Shown piece after piece: positions 45,119-55,796 of a stretch of 64,000 nucleotides of DNA. The translations under genes and the position numbers were made by a program. The notes beneath the pieces are model-generated. The model saw nothing but the letters and a program-made list of their open reading frames with translations, searched no databases and was not told where the DNA came from. Position 1 is the stretch's first letter, and each line of letters begins with the position of its first letter. This stretch comes from Deroplatys truncata (lineage: Eukaryota; Arthropoda; Insecta; Mantodea; Mantidae): contig CM060977.1 of the NCBI GenBank assembly GCA_030765065.1, positions 132,498,295 through 132,562,294 of the forward strand, in the 5' to 3' direction.

Positions 45119-45395
45119 TTTTTTAAGAATAGTTTGTATATCCGGAAATAAACGTTAGAGAAAGTCATGTGAATGTATCACATCCGATTTTTTAATATAA
45201 TTTTTACAAACATGTCTTTAACTAAGATAAACCTTTGCAGAAATAGGCAGTTTGATTAAACATTTCATTATAGATACAAGGCGGACACAGGAAACAAAAT
45301 TGATAATCAGATGTTTAAAAGCAGGTTTTAAATTTCCGTGCTCTTTCCATGACTTCCCTAGACAACTGAACGATGACCATTTTAAAAAAAAAAAA
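45119..45395. mobile_element. H-B terminal fragments, both orientations
   Basis: 45125-45190 is a plus-oriented H-B 3' end (GAGAAAGTCATGTGAATGTA, CACATCCGA). From about 45196 the sequence matches the H-B 3' half on the minus strand (AACCTTTGCAGAAATAGGCA; GATGTTTAAAAGCAGG). Confidence 0.6.
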
Positions 45396-45627
45396 TCTGA
45401 TGTGTTACACTCACATAACTTTCTCTACTCTTGTACAACCTAATTTTACGAACGCCTATTCTCCATATGCTTCATGTTAATCGAGATATCGAGATGTCAA
45501 TCTTATTGCTAATTTTCTTGTAGATGCAAGGGCAATATGGTAGCTTTTAAGCGATAGTCAAATATTTTAACGCTGGTTGCTATGTGACGCATTCCATTCT
45601 CTTTGCATGTCCAGGACATAAAAAAAA
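45396..45627 (-). mobile_element. H element, 3'-terminal part, tandem with the next
   Basis: Same truncation as unit 1 of the 31515 array: stops at CCAGGACATAAAAAAA and the next copy begins. This second occurrence of an identical breakpoint suggests the partial-plus-full pair was copied as a unit. Confidence 0.93.
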
Positions 45628-46517
45628 TCTGATGTGTTACACTCACATGACTTTCTCTACTCTTGTACAATCTAACTTTACAAACGCCTATTCTCCATAT
45701 GCTTCATGTTAATCGAGATATCGAGATGTCAATCTTATTGGTAATTTTCTTGTAGATGCAAGGGAAATATGGTAGCTTTTAAGCGATAGTCAAATATTTT
45801 AACGCTGGTTGCTATGTGGCGCATTTCATTCTCTTTAAATGTCCAGGACATAAAAAAAATGAATAACGAATTTGAGAAAAAGTATAAGTATTGGAAAATT
45901 TAAGGGAATAACAAGCAATATCTCGCAAACGGTTCACTCAACAAAAGAAATGTATATGACATAAGTTGTGTATTTTAACGCGATCTACATTTTTTGTGTA
46001 GTAAAATTTTGTCTATCTCTTATGGTTTACCAGTTATGCAAAAGTCGTTCACAATGAAGAATACTTTTGGAGACATTCCCAGAAAATTCGAGATATACAT
46101 TTCATTTCCCATGACATTATCTTAAACATATGATATTTTCATCAAAATCGTTAGAGCCATTTTTGAGAAAATTAAAATTTTCGAAAAATCTTCCATGTAA
46201 AGGGTAGTCTGGGGTGGGGGGATTTTCTTGAAAACCTTCGTGTTCTCTGGAAGATACTGAACCTAAATACCAAGTTTGGTGCTTATCCGACTGTTCGTTT
46301 TTGAGTTATGCTGTTCACAGACACACAGACACACACACACAGACACACACACACAGACACACACACACACACACAGACACACACACGGACATGTTTCCAA
46401 AAATGCTTTTTTTGGATTCAGGAGGTCTCAAAACATGTATTTCCGGCGAAATCTCGGTATCGAATTTTTGGGTGGAATGCAATACTTCCCCTACTTACTA
46501 TACGTAGTAGAGAAAGT
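45628..46517 (-). mobile_element. H element, full length
   Basis: 890 bp, very similar to units of the 31515-34191 array (CAATCTAACTTTACAAACGC; GGTAATTTTCTTGTAG). CA/CAGA tract at 46317-46387. A small deletion removes GTCGCATC near 46243. Confidence 0.96.
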
Positions 46518-47038
46518 AATAACGAAGGTGCAAATCAATAATAACGGATATCTCGGAAATGACCGAAGCCATACACGCTGTGCGTTTTGAGTTCTCAGTT
46601 TTGTGTAGTACGTTTTTATCTATTAACTCATATTTACCAGTTACACAAAATTATACAAAGTTTCTTCCGAATGAAGAGGACTTCAGAGGCCATTCCCAGA
46701 AAATTCGAGATATAAATTTTATTTGTTGTGTAAATATTTTAAATATATGGTGTTTTAATCAAAATCGCTAGAGCTATTTTTAAAACATAAAAAATTTCGA
46801 AAACTTTTCCAAGTAAAAGGTAGTTTCGGGTGAGGTATTATATTCAAAAACTTGGAATTTCGTATCTATGGATCGATCTGAACTTGGATATCAAGTTGCT
46901 TTTATTCCAATTTTAGTTTTTGAATTAACACACTTTATTCTAACACTTTTTTGGATTCAGGGATCTCAAAACACGCATTTCTGGCGAAAACTGAGCGGAA
47001 TGCAATACTCCCTCTACCTACTACGTACGTGATAAAGT
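46518..47038 (-). mobile_element. H element, subtype B, 5' half without microsatellite
   Basis: Starts in the H-B middle (TAATAACGGATATCTCGGAA) and ends CTACGTACGTGATAAAGT then AAAAA. Between TTTTTGAATTAACACACTTT and TTTTGGATTCAGGGA there is no CA run, as in the copy at 12859. Direct continuation of the preceding copy. Confidence 0.85.
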
Positions 47039-47116
47039 AAAAATCTTTCTAAGTTATAAAGAATTGTGAATCAACCTTCAATGTCCTCAATGGATCTCTT
47101 CACCCTGTCTAAAGTC

Positions 47117-47370
47117 GTCCTCCGTGGTCTAGGGGTACCTCTAATTCCCGAGGTCGCGGGTTCAAACCCGGCGGAGGGCGATGGATTTATTTCGGACGTA
47201 AAAATCCTTAGCATGGCTTCCTTCGGAAGGGAGGTAATGCCGGTGGTCCGTGTCGTAGATTTACGGTACGTAAAAGAACCTCAAGCCTGAGCACAATTTG
47301 CGGTCTTTCACACCAATTAAAAATGGGACTCTAAGAACCATAGTAGTTAAAGGATGTCCATAAATAAAAC
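47117..47370 (+). repeat. SINE family S3 copy
   Basis: Matches 34576-34857: CCTCCGTGGTCTAGGGGTAC head (with an internal deletion in the anticodon-arm part), CGGGTTCAAACCCGGCGGAG box B, GTCGTAGATTTACGG, ending CCATAAATAAAACT. Confidence 0.85.
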
Positions 47371-47531
47371 TTTTTAACCCCGTCTAAATTGAATGTAGCG
47401 CTTTGGTTAATAATTAACGTCCTGTAAAGCATTTTCAAATTAATTTAAACACAAGCTTATAACTACAACAGTAACGCTTCTAATGATTCATAAAATTTAA
47501 GTTTTACATCACAGTTCAGTTAATATAGTAC

Positions 47532-47883
47532 TGCATTCGGGAGGGGCCGACCAATCTGTCTGAGGTTTTTTCGTGGTTTTCCTCAGTCGCCAAGGTAAAT
47601 ACTGGATTGGATATTTAATACCACTTCCCAAATTTCCATCTTAAGTCTAAAACAATAGTAAAATGAGAAATAAGTGGTAATAGCGAATGCTGTACCATCT
47701 ATCCACAGACAATGTAAGCAGTTAGACTGGACGGCACTCTAATGCCATCTGCACGGCATGAAGCAGGGATTACAGGGATGAGACCTTGAAGGCTAACTGT
47801 CCGCCTTTCTGTGTGAGGGCGGCGGTTAAACTGGACGACACCCTAATGCCATCTGCACAGCATGAAGCAGGGGTTACAGGGAT
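47532..47883 (+). repeat. SINE family S5 (type b), 5' part, split by S4
   Basis: Begins inside the tRNA-like head (CATTCGGGAGGGGCCGACC), then TTTTCCTCAGTCGCCAAGGT, AAATACTGGATTGGATATTT, and two 104-bp tandem units starting at 47721 and 47825. It stops at TTACAGGGAT, the left copy of the AGGGAT duplication. Confidence 0.85.
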
Positions 47884-48256
47884 TTTTTTAACGTATTAAG
47901 CAATTCCAAACATTCATTCATTCACTGTTTAACCTCATCTTATGTAGAACTGACACCCCCCAGAACTTACAGGCGGGTGCCTAGGGTCAGAGGCCCGTCG
48001 AGGAGCAGACACACTCATGGATGCTGGAATGGGATGAAGGAAGTAGTTGAAACGAAATGATGTCGAAATGGATGAAAGGAAAGGCGATGACGGAGCAGTC
48101 GGTGGAATGAATGGCGGGGGAAACCGGAGAACCCGGAGAAAACCCGCCCAGACGCCGCTTTGACCACCACAAATCCCACATGCGGGTCCCGGGGATTGAA
48201 CCCGAGCCGCCTCGGTGAGAGGCGAGCTGTCTAACCACTCGGCCACGTCGCCGCCA
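47884..48256 (-). repeat. SINE family S4, inserted into S5b
   Basis: On the minus strand: GGCGGCGACGTGGCCGAGTG head, CTCGGGTTCAATCCCCGGGA box B, ATGTGGGATTTGTGGTGGTC, GGCGGGTTTTCTCCGGGTTC, with an A-run at its 3' end (plus-strand T-run 47883-47889). Flanked by AGGGAT (47878-47883; 48257-48262). Most intact S4 copy here. Confidence 0.9.
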
Positions 48257-48370
48257 AGGGATGAGACCTAGAAGGCTAACTGACCATCACATATCGTTCT
48301 AAGATATATCCACCAACAGATCCGTCGCGATATGACCAAGGAGTTAAAGAAACGTAAAATGAAATAGAAT
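48257..48370 (+). repeat. SINE family S5 (type b), 3' part after S4
   Basis: Resumes in the second tandem unit (GGGATGAGACCTAGAAGGCT) and runs to the tail ATATCCACCAACAGATCCGT, GACCAAGGAGTTAAAG and a final AATAGAAT, as in 59236-59830. Confidence 0.85.
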
Positions 48371-48853
48371 ATGTATAGTATTGAGCCCGCTCATTCGGAT
48401 TTATCCTAATGTTATTCGGGCTAGATCTGTCAAACAGTAAGCAAACATGTTTAACGGAATACCAGGAATGGCGTTAACATTAGGAAGAAATACTGCCGCT
48501 ATAAATACCGTTGGCCTAAAGTGGCTACAATGATAAGATTGCCCTCCTCAGTTAATGAGACGAGGGAAACTGATGTTGTCACCAATGGTAATTGCTCCAA
48601 CAATGTTTACCACACTTTACTTTCCCTAAACTACCTACATCTTGATGTTGCAACAAACCACTGCTATCCTTTCCCTCGGACGGAGAGCTCTGGACCGCTC
48701 ATCTTGTGTCAGATCACGCCTTTCTCTCGCTGTTGCAACGAAATGTTTCAAGTGAAATCATCCCAGCTCCTCTTGATGCAGTCTGTGTCCATCAATTGAC
48801 CCTCCACACCTTCTAATCCGGAATTAAAAGAGTAAAAGACCGTTCTCCTGTAC
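48371..48853. other. Unclassified sequence
   Basis: Pyrimidine-biased patch 48600-48810 with a 92-codon open frame I do not recognise. Confidence 0.45.
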
Positions 48854-48993
48854 CAGGGGTTGCCAAACTTTACATAAAAGGGCCACACTGTCAGAGAATG
48901 AATCACGGGCGAAGCCATAAAAGTTTAAAATAGCAACAATAAACTCACAGACACGAGGCGCACAGATTACATCACAAGTGTTAACACACATAC

Positions 48994-48994
<1 letters not shown>

Positions 48995-49039
<45 letters not shown>
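48995..49039. repeat. (TA)n microsatellite
   Basis: About 22 uninterrupted dinucleotides inside the hAT-like element. Confidence 0.97.
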
Positions 49040-49042
<3 letters not shown>

Positions 49043-49124
49043 AGTGAAGTGAACGCAGAGAAAGTGACTTTTCTCTGCTACAATTGCAGACATGTGTGTT
49101 CTAATTTTGTGCCGTATAACATTA

Positions 49125-49405
49125 AAAGGGGGCAACGGGGTAGTGCAGTGGTTTCGTTTCCAGCTTTCGAACTGAGGGTCCGGAGTGGCGATTTTAAGTC
49201 GATCGTATCCATGCCTTCACCTCCGACTTGCTAATGTGAGGTATCCCCAAGGCCCAAAGTGGTTGGGAGTCCACGGTAAAAGCTGTAGGTCCTCTCATTC
49301 CACCGCCATCCTCATCATTCTACCATCCAGCCGCTGTGTCTCCACCTCAGAAATGTGTCCTGTCATCGCTTGGTGGAATGAGGTACTCTCCGAATGTCAT
49401 AAACC
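49125..49405 (+). repeat. SINE-like segment inside the hAT-like element
   Basis: Head GGGGTAGTGCAGTGGTTTCG resembles a tRNA-type box A, and CGATTTTAAGTCGATCG sits where box B would be, but it is decayed. Body GGTATCCCCAAGGCCCAAAG and CATTCTACCATCCAGCCGC. Only one copy here. Confidence 0.5.
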
Positions 49406-49825
49406 ATAGGGGGAGCATTAGTAACAACATCAAAAGGACTCTAAACGTTCAGCAGTCATAACAGGCCTATATTTTGATTTGATATATTTCATTTTTGAAA
49501 ACCTCTTTTTTCACAGATATATGTTGATGGGAACACTGATATTAGTCCTCGTGTAAAATCTTTCAAAAATGAGGAAATGTATCACTCGGCAGACAGTTGT
49601 AAAAATCAACCAAATTAACTTCTTTCTAATTGTCCTTCAGTACTTCATTACACTATATATCAAATAAAAATCTAAGCACATAATTTTATTTAATCACTCG
49701 AAATTCGTGAATAAATTAATCTAATACAGTCGCACATTTTCTTTTATTCATATATATTTTTAAGTTCGTAGACGGGCCAAACAAAAGCACCTCGCGGGCC
49801 GTGTTCGGCAAACCCAGTCCTATAC

Positions 49826-50289
49826 CATAAAGATGTTCTAAGAGAAGCGGTTGGTTTTCCTTTTATTAACAAGGAAATTATTAACCCAAATTTCATTATT
49901 AAGTGAGCCTGTGGATTGTAAATTAAACTAGCAGCCACGTTAAACATTAATTTCGCCTTACAAAGATAGTGAAATTACGTAGTTCAAATAGGTGTACTTT
50001 GACACTTCACTCGGCACTCGGATACCAGGACCGTTGCAAACTGATGACTCAAACCGTAGCATTTTCCACGACAGAGCCTTCCTTTGGTAGCGTGGCCGGC
50101 CTAACGGACATATTCTTGGCATCAAAAAGTGCACTGTTTGCCGGTGGAGTCGGATATTCATACAACCTTAAATTCAAGAGTATAGATTCTCATGCAACCT
50201 ATAGCTACAATACCCGCATGCCTTCGTCATAGAAGATTTGGAAATTATGTCATTGTGCCGCCACACAGCTCTCACATCTTTTAAAAAAA
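49826..50289. other. Unclassified sequence
   Basis: An 87-codon open frame (49969-50232) is unrecognised; no repeat partner. Confidence 0.45.
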
Positions 50290-51050
50290 TCTTATGTGTT
50301 ACACTCACATGACTTTCTCTACTCTTGTACAAACTATTTTTACAAACGCTTATTCTCCATATGCTTCATGTTAATCGAGATATCGAGATGTTAAACTTAT
50401 TGCTAATTTTCTTGTAGATGCAAGGGGAATTGGTAGGCTTTAAGCGTTAGTCAAATATTTTAAGAGCTGGTTGCTATGTCGAGTATTCCATTCTATTTGC
50501 ATTACAAGGACAAAAAAAATGAATAACGAATTCCCATTTGAGAAAAAGTATGAGTATTGGAAAATTTAAGGGAATAACAAGCAATATCACGAAAATGGTT
50601 CACTCAACAACAAAAAAATGTATGACATAAATTGTGCATTTTAACGCGATTTACATTTATTGTGTAGTAAAATTTTATCTAACTCATGGTTTACCAGTTA
50701 TGCAAAGTCGTCACAATGAAGAATACTTTTGGAGACATTCCCAGAAAATTCGAGATATACATTTTATTTGTCATGAAAGTATCTTAAATATATGATATTT
50801 TAATCAAAATCGTTAGAGCAGTTTTTGAGAAAATTAAAATTTTCGAAAAATGTTGCATGTAAAGGTTAATCTGAGGTGTGGGGATTTTCTTGTAAACCTT
50901 CGTGTCGCATCTCTGGAAGGTACTGAACCTAAATACCAAGTTTGGTGTTTATCCGACTGTTCGTTTCTGAGTTATGCTGTTGACACACAGACACACACGG
51001 ACATGTTTCCAAAAATACTTCCCCTACTTACTATACGTAGTAGAGAATGT
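50290..51050 (-). mobile_element. H element with internal deletion
   Basis: 761 bp. Both ends present (TCTTATGTG...; TAGTAGAGAATGT), but about 110 bp between the short CA tract (50984-50999) and the 5' end are missing: CCAAAAA runs directly into TACTTCCCCTACTT. Confidence 0.93.
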
Positions 51051-51077
51051 AAAAAAAAAAAAAAAAAAAAAAAAAAA
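51051..51077. repeat. 27-nt poly(A) run
   Basis: Directly abuts the H 5' terminus, where other copies have five A. Expansion of the flanking A-run, not an mRNA tail. Confidence 0.85.
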
Positions 51078-52058
51078 TGAAAGCCGAGTCTCAATAGAGC
51101 GATCATTAACATGGTCTATACAATACCCAATTGCAGAAATTATCTCTACTCACAGTATCGCGCATGTCAAGGTTTGTAAAATTCCTGCTGCTTGTGCAAG
51201 CTATTTCCGATATTTCATTAGAATTCGTTACAACTTTTCTCCGATTCCATCTAGTTTTCCTCTGTAAGGAGATACTTCCGTTTCTCTGTTAGGCTCACGA
51301 ACAGCAGGAAATCCGTCTATGAATTGCCGTCTCGCTTCTTTCCAAGAGTTTGTCGTCACATAGGATGCACGAAGACTCTGTGTGCTAAAGAATATGGAGT
51401 TTTTGGCATTATAACAGCACAACACTGTAACACTGAAACACGTAGTCTTTCAACGTATCAACGCAAGACTTCGTGGCAACTGATTACCCAGCATGCGGAG
51501 AGAAGAAAAAGTGGAGGGGGAAAGAATCGGCAAGGGAAGTAATTTCCCGGAATGCGGCCACGCGTCGAAACGAAGGCTCTGTAGAAAGGGCTATTTTCAA
51601 ACAGAACTTGCAAAGTCGAGCAACGGACCGCCAGCTTCCCGCGTCGATACATAACTATGTAACAATATTGTCCACCGACTACAAAACCCCTCCCACCTGA
51701 ATTTAACTTTAATGAAACATTTCTATCACAGAAGATATATTCTCACATGTATGACGTAGGATTCTAGGTTCAAGCGTATTTGGTAATAATTGAATAAGGA
51801 AAGAATTTCATTGAAAGAAAATTAACGGCTATGAACCAATGTCATACAGCATGTCAACCAAAAGAAAGCGGAAATAACGTCGCAGAAGTAAAATTGTGTA
51901 GTGTAATAGTATACCCTAAGTTGTATTTTTCTCTCGCGTTTTTCCTATTGTTTGTTAATATCAATATTTTCCTTCTTCCAGGAAAAGATCTGTAGGATAC
52001 ACTTCTCATTTTCAACGTGTGGCCCTTTCAAAAGTAATTTCAAACTGTTGTTGTTGAT
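51078..52058. other. Unclassified sequence
   Basis: Mixed composition with a slightly GC-richer part (51270-51690). Short overlapping open frames on both strands, none recognised. Confidence 0.45.
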
Positions 52059-52305
52059 CTAATGTGCAGGATTTTTATCCATCAATTTTTCCTTTGCTAG
52101 CCAATGTAATTTGTGTATCTTCCCATCTGGTACAGGTTTCCTCAATTCTGGGCATTCTAGTAGGTGTACTCCCTTTAAAATCTTGTCAGCTTTGCAAATC
52201 TTACATGCTTTGTCATTCATTAAACCAAACCTGTGTAGATGTTCCACCAGACAGTCATATCTAGTGGCTGATCTGAGTGAGCAACGGCTTCTTTCCTTGG
52301 AACAT
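52059..52305 (-). pseudogene. Non-LTR retrotransposon, C-terminal zinc-motif fragment
   Basis: Minus strand reads RSRCSLRSATRYDCLVEHL, HRFGLMNDKACKICK and VHLLECPELRK, the HLxRFG...CxxC...H...C arrangement typical of the C-terminus of insect LINE ORF2 proteins. The frame is open for about 80 codons to a stop after KNPAH, so this piece is less decayed than the other LINE fragments. Upstream reverse transcriptase is absent. Confidence 0.7.
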
Positions 52306-52410
52306 ATATTATTTTTTGTACTATTTATTTTATGTTGGAGTAATTTTTATTTGTAATTTCCTTTTGAATATGATGTTGGTATTTTTATTCTATATTAATT
52401 TGACATTTTT

Positions 52411-53286
52411 ACTTTCTCTACTACGTATAGTAAGTAGGGGAAGTATTGCATTCCACCCAAAAATTCGATACAGAGATTTTACCGAAAATACATGTTTTGA
52501 GGCCTCCTGAATCCAAAAATGGATTTTTGGAAACATGCCCGCGTGTGTGTGTGTAAGTGTGTGTGTCTGTCTGTGAACAGCATAACTCAGAAACGAACAG
52601 TCGGATAAACACCAAACTTGGAGTTTAGGTTCAATATCTTCCAGAAATGCGACACGAAAATTTTCAAGAAAATCCTTTATCCCAACTACTCTTTGCATGG
52701 AACATCTTTCGGAAATTTTATTTTTTAAATAATAGCTCTAACGAATTGGACTAAAACATCACATAGTAAAGATGTTTACACGACAAATAAAATGTATATC
52801 TTGAATTTTCTGGGAATATCCTATCACTACTACTTCATTCGGGAGGAATACTATATAATCTTGCAGAACCGATAAACGTTAAGCGATAGACGAAAACATA
52901 TCATAATAAAATGTAGATCTCTTTAAAACACACAATTTACTTTAAATAAGTTTTTCTGTGGCATAAGCCGTTGTTTAGATATCCGTTATTAAATGTTTGA
53001 ATTGTTCAATACTTGTCATTCTTTAAAGTCTCGTCAATGTTCAGCTGTTTCTCGCGATTGCATGGAAACAGTATGGAATTTTAAGGTCAGCATATAGCGT
53101 CCAGTTCTTAAACATTTTACTATCGCTGTTCTCTTTGTATTTATAATGCAATGTGTACTGTAGCCATTTTTGCAAACGTTTATTTGGATTAAATGTAGAT
53201 AGAAAAATAAGCTTTAGTAAGAATAGTTTGTATACCCACTAATAAAGATAGAGGGTAGAGAAAGTCGTGGAATATATCGCATCAGA
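52411..53286 (+). mobile_element. H element, subtype B, full length
   Basis: 876 bp. ACTTTCTCTACTACGTATAG start; GT tract with AAGTGTG interruption (52542-52574); B-type 3' half (GCATAAGCCGTTG, GGAAACAGTATGGAATTTTA, GTAGATAGAAAAATAAGC); end GGGTAGAGAAAGTCGTGG...CATCAGA. It carries both the microsatellite and the B half, linking the two subtypes. Confidence 0.93.
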
Positions 53287-53735
53287 CTTTTATTTTTGTA
53301 ACTTTTTATTTTCCTTGAAACAAAATCTAATTAGAAGTGCAACAGGAATTTTAAAAAGTAAGCTGTGGCTATATTGTTAAATGCTATGAATGACACATTT
53401 GGCACATTACTATTAGAAAGCAAACGGACCATTTCTCAGCATTTGAAAAAAAAGTGCAGAATTTAACGCTATAAAAGAATGTCCTTATTCTATTTCTAAA
53501 CTTCTACATTAAAAAACAATTGGCGATCGTATTTTGAAGTGGCGCATTCCGCCAAACTGACCTTCACCATCTATAGTTCTCTGGACTTCTATAGACTTTC
53601 GCTTGATAGGCTGCTCTATTTTTCTTATTTTTCTTCTTCTCCCCTTACTAAAGTACAAATATACAGTTAAAGCAAACTGTAAATATCTGTTAAAAGCACA
53701 CTTTCTCAAAGGTTGCGTACAACAAAGAATAAAAT
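53287..53735. other. Unclassified AT-rich sequence
   Basis: Nothing recognised. Confidence 0.5.
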
Positions 53736-54563
53736 TCTGATGTGTTACACTCACATGACTTTCTCTACTCTTATACAAACTATTTTTACAAACGCTTATT
53801 CTCCATATGCTTCATGTTAATCCAGATGTTAATCTTATTGCTAATTTTCTTGTAGGTGCAAGGGGAATTGCTAGGCTTTAAGCGATAGTCAAATGTTTTA
53901 AGAGCTGGTTGCTATGTGGAGTATTCCATTCTCTTTGCATTACAAGGACAAAAAAATGAATAACGAATTTGAGAAAAAGTATAAGTATTGGAAAATTTAA
54001 GGGAATAACAAGCAATATCTCTAAAATGGTTCACCCAACAAAAATATGTATATGACATAAATTGTGTATTTTAACGCGATCTACATTTTTTGTGAAGTAA
54101 CATTTTGTTTATCTCTTATGGTTTACCAGTTATGCAAAAGTCGTTCACAATGAAGAATACTTTTGGAGACATTCCCAGAAAATACGAGATATACATTTCA
54201 TTTGTCATGAAAATATCTTAAACATATGATATATTAATCAAAATCGTTAGAGCCATTTTTGAGAAAATTAAAATTTTCGAAAAATGTTCCATGTAAAGGT
54301 TAATCTGGGGTGGCGAGATTTTCTTGAAAACCTTCGTGTCGCATCTCTGGAAGATACTGAACCTAAATACCAAGTTTGGTATTTATCCGACTGTTCGTTT
54401 CTGAGTTATGCTGTTCACAGGCACACACACACGGACATGTTTCCAAAAATGCTTTTTTTGGATTCAGGGGGTCTCAAAACATGTATTTCCAGTGAAATCT
54501 CGGTATCGAATTTTTGGGTGGAATACAATACTTCCCCTACTTACTATACGTAGTAGAGAAAGT
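53736..54563 (-). mobile_element. H element, full length, best-preserved reference copy
   Basis: 828 bp. 3' end TCTGATGTGTTACACTCACA with stem CACAT/ATGTG on the element strand, 3' subterminal repeat, full body, short CA tract (54420-54433), GGATTCAGGGGGTCTC block and 5' end TATACGTAGTAGAGAAAGT followed by AAAAA. Useful as the type copy: it has few unique changes. Confidence 0.97.
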
Positions 54564-55796
54564 AAAAAGTATCTTAAATAGAGATTTAAATGCAATAATA
54601 TGAAGAAATTCATCACGTTTGCAGCTGTCTTCACCCTACAACTGAACACCTTCTACAGCAAGAAACTGAGAGAATTCCATGGTTCTAGTTGAAACTGACC
54701 TGCATAGTATCACAGATAGAATGTTGAACTATAGATAAAAGTAGCTGACATGTTTAATATTTTGTGACAACTAAATCCCACAGTTTGGCCAACAAATTAA
54801 CAGCTTTGTTTCTCTCCTCTTCCAAATATGCAAGAAGTGTGACCCATTGAATTTCGACTTAAAATACTATATTTTCTTAGTATATATCTAAAACATCATT
54901 ATTTTGCATCTTATAATTCGCGCAAAATCTTATAACAATGTTTTTGTTTCTGCTGAAGCAGAGAGAAAAAAATACCGAGATATGTTTCGTCATTTTCGAC
55001 TTGATCTCGAAATCTCCTCCTGGCAAGGCCTGCTTGTTAGGCATTTTCTTTTTCTGTTTTCTCCTCCTAATCCCCTTGCTTCTCTTCCTCGTTTTGTTCT
55101 CAATGCTTGTCATTTTCTTGTACTTTTTCCATGCCCAGCCATCTTCTCTTATTTTTGCTGGCGGTTTTTTCCCCCCAAACTCTCAAACTCACTGTCTCTC
55201 TGCATCCAAGTTTGTCGGCCGCAAAGCCTCTAGGGTACGCACAGCACATAACGACGCATTTGCGGTAATTTCAGATGATCTGTGGACGAGAGGGCCACTA
55301 GAGATAAGGATGACACATCACGTTACCTCCAAGAATGTGGAAGCTGAAGTCATGATGATTAAGGATGTCAAGGAGGTTTAACATCTCACTCTCACTCGGC
55401 CCTAGTTGAGTAACGGGGCTCAAACTAGTTGCCTGGAATTCCGTTAACTTTCACACATCACGCTCACTTTCTTGCTAAGATATATAGGTACTAGCCTGCT
55501 GCACAATGAGGCTAAATAGTTGCGTTTCAAGATGCTCAGCTTGATATCTTTGCTGGACGGCATTACTTTCGAAGTCCAATTCTTTTATTGTCAAGAACAC
55601 TAATGCATTGCATTCAACGGTCCGAGCACAGCAGCAGCGAACATAAACTTGAGTTTCAGAAACACGGAAATTGCCAGTTGTGTAACACAGGCATCGATTG
55701 TGTGATGGAAGTTAGAGCAAAACTTACCCTAAAGAGCTCAAAGTTTTTACTATAACTAGCTAATGCGATGATACTACAGTTATATGTATATACATA
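54564..55796. other. Unclassified; 147-codon open frame not recognised
   Basis: The frame 54938-55381 (plus) has a strongly hydrophobic stretch around residues 33-67 and a polar C-terminal half. It matches no family I know, has no repeat partner, and the hydrophobic run comes from a T-rich patch, so coding is doubtful. Confidence 0.4.

Larger units (their letters stand above)
48854..49817. mobile_element. hAT-like non-autonomous element
   Basis: Left end CAGGGGTTGCCAAACTTTAC; reverse complement of the right end CTGGGTTTGCCGAACACGGC. Flanks TCCTGTAC (48846-48853) and TCCTATAC (49818-49825) are an 8-bp duplication with one mismatch. The wording CAGGGGT-(T/C)-CCAAAC...GGCCCGCG near the ends is typical of Charlie-like hAT elements. 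No transposase frame inside; it hosts a (TA)n run and a SINE-like segment. Confidence 0.78.

Noticed and set aside
51051..51077. Poly(A) tail of a retrogene or LINE
   Set aside because: It directly extends the A-run that flanks every H 5' end; no retrocopied sequence precedes it.
54938..55381. 147-codon open frame with a hydrophobic segment
   Set aside because: Hydrophobicity comes from a T-rich patch; no homologue recognised, no splice or promoter context. Kept only as an unclassified stretch.
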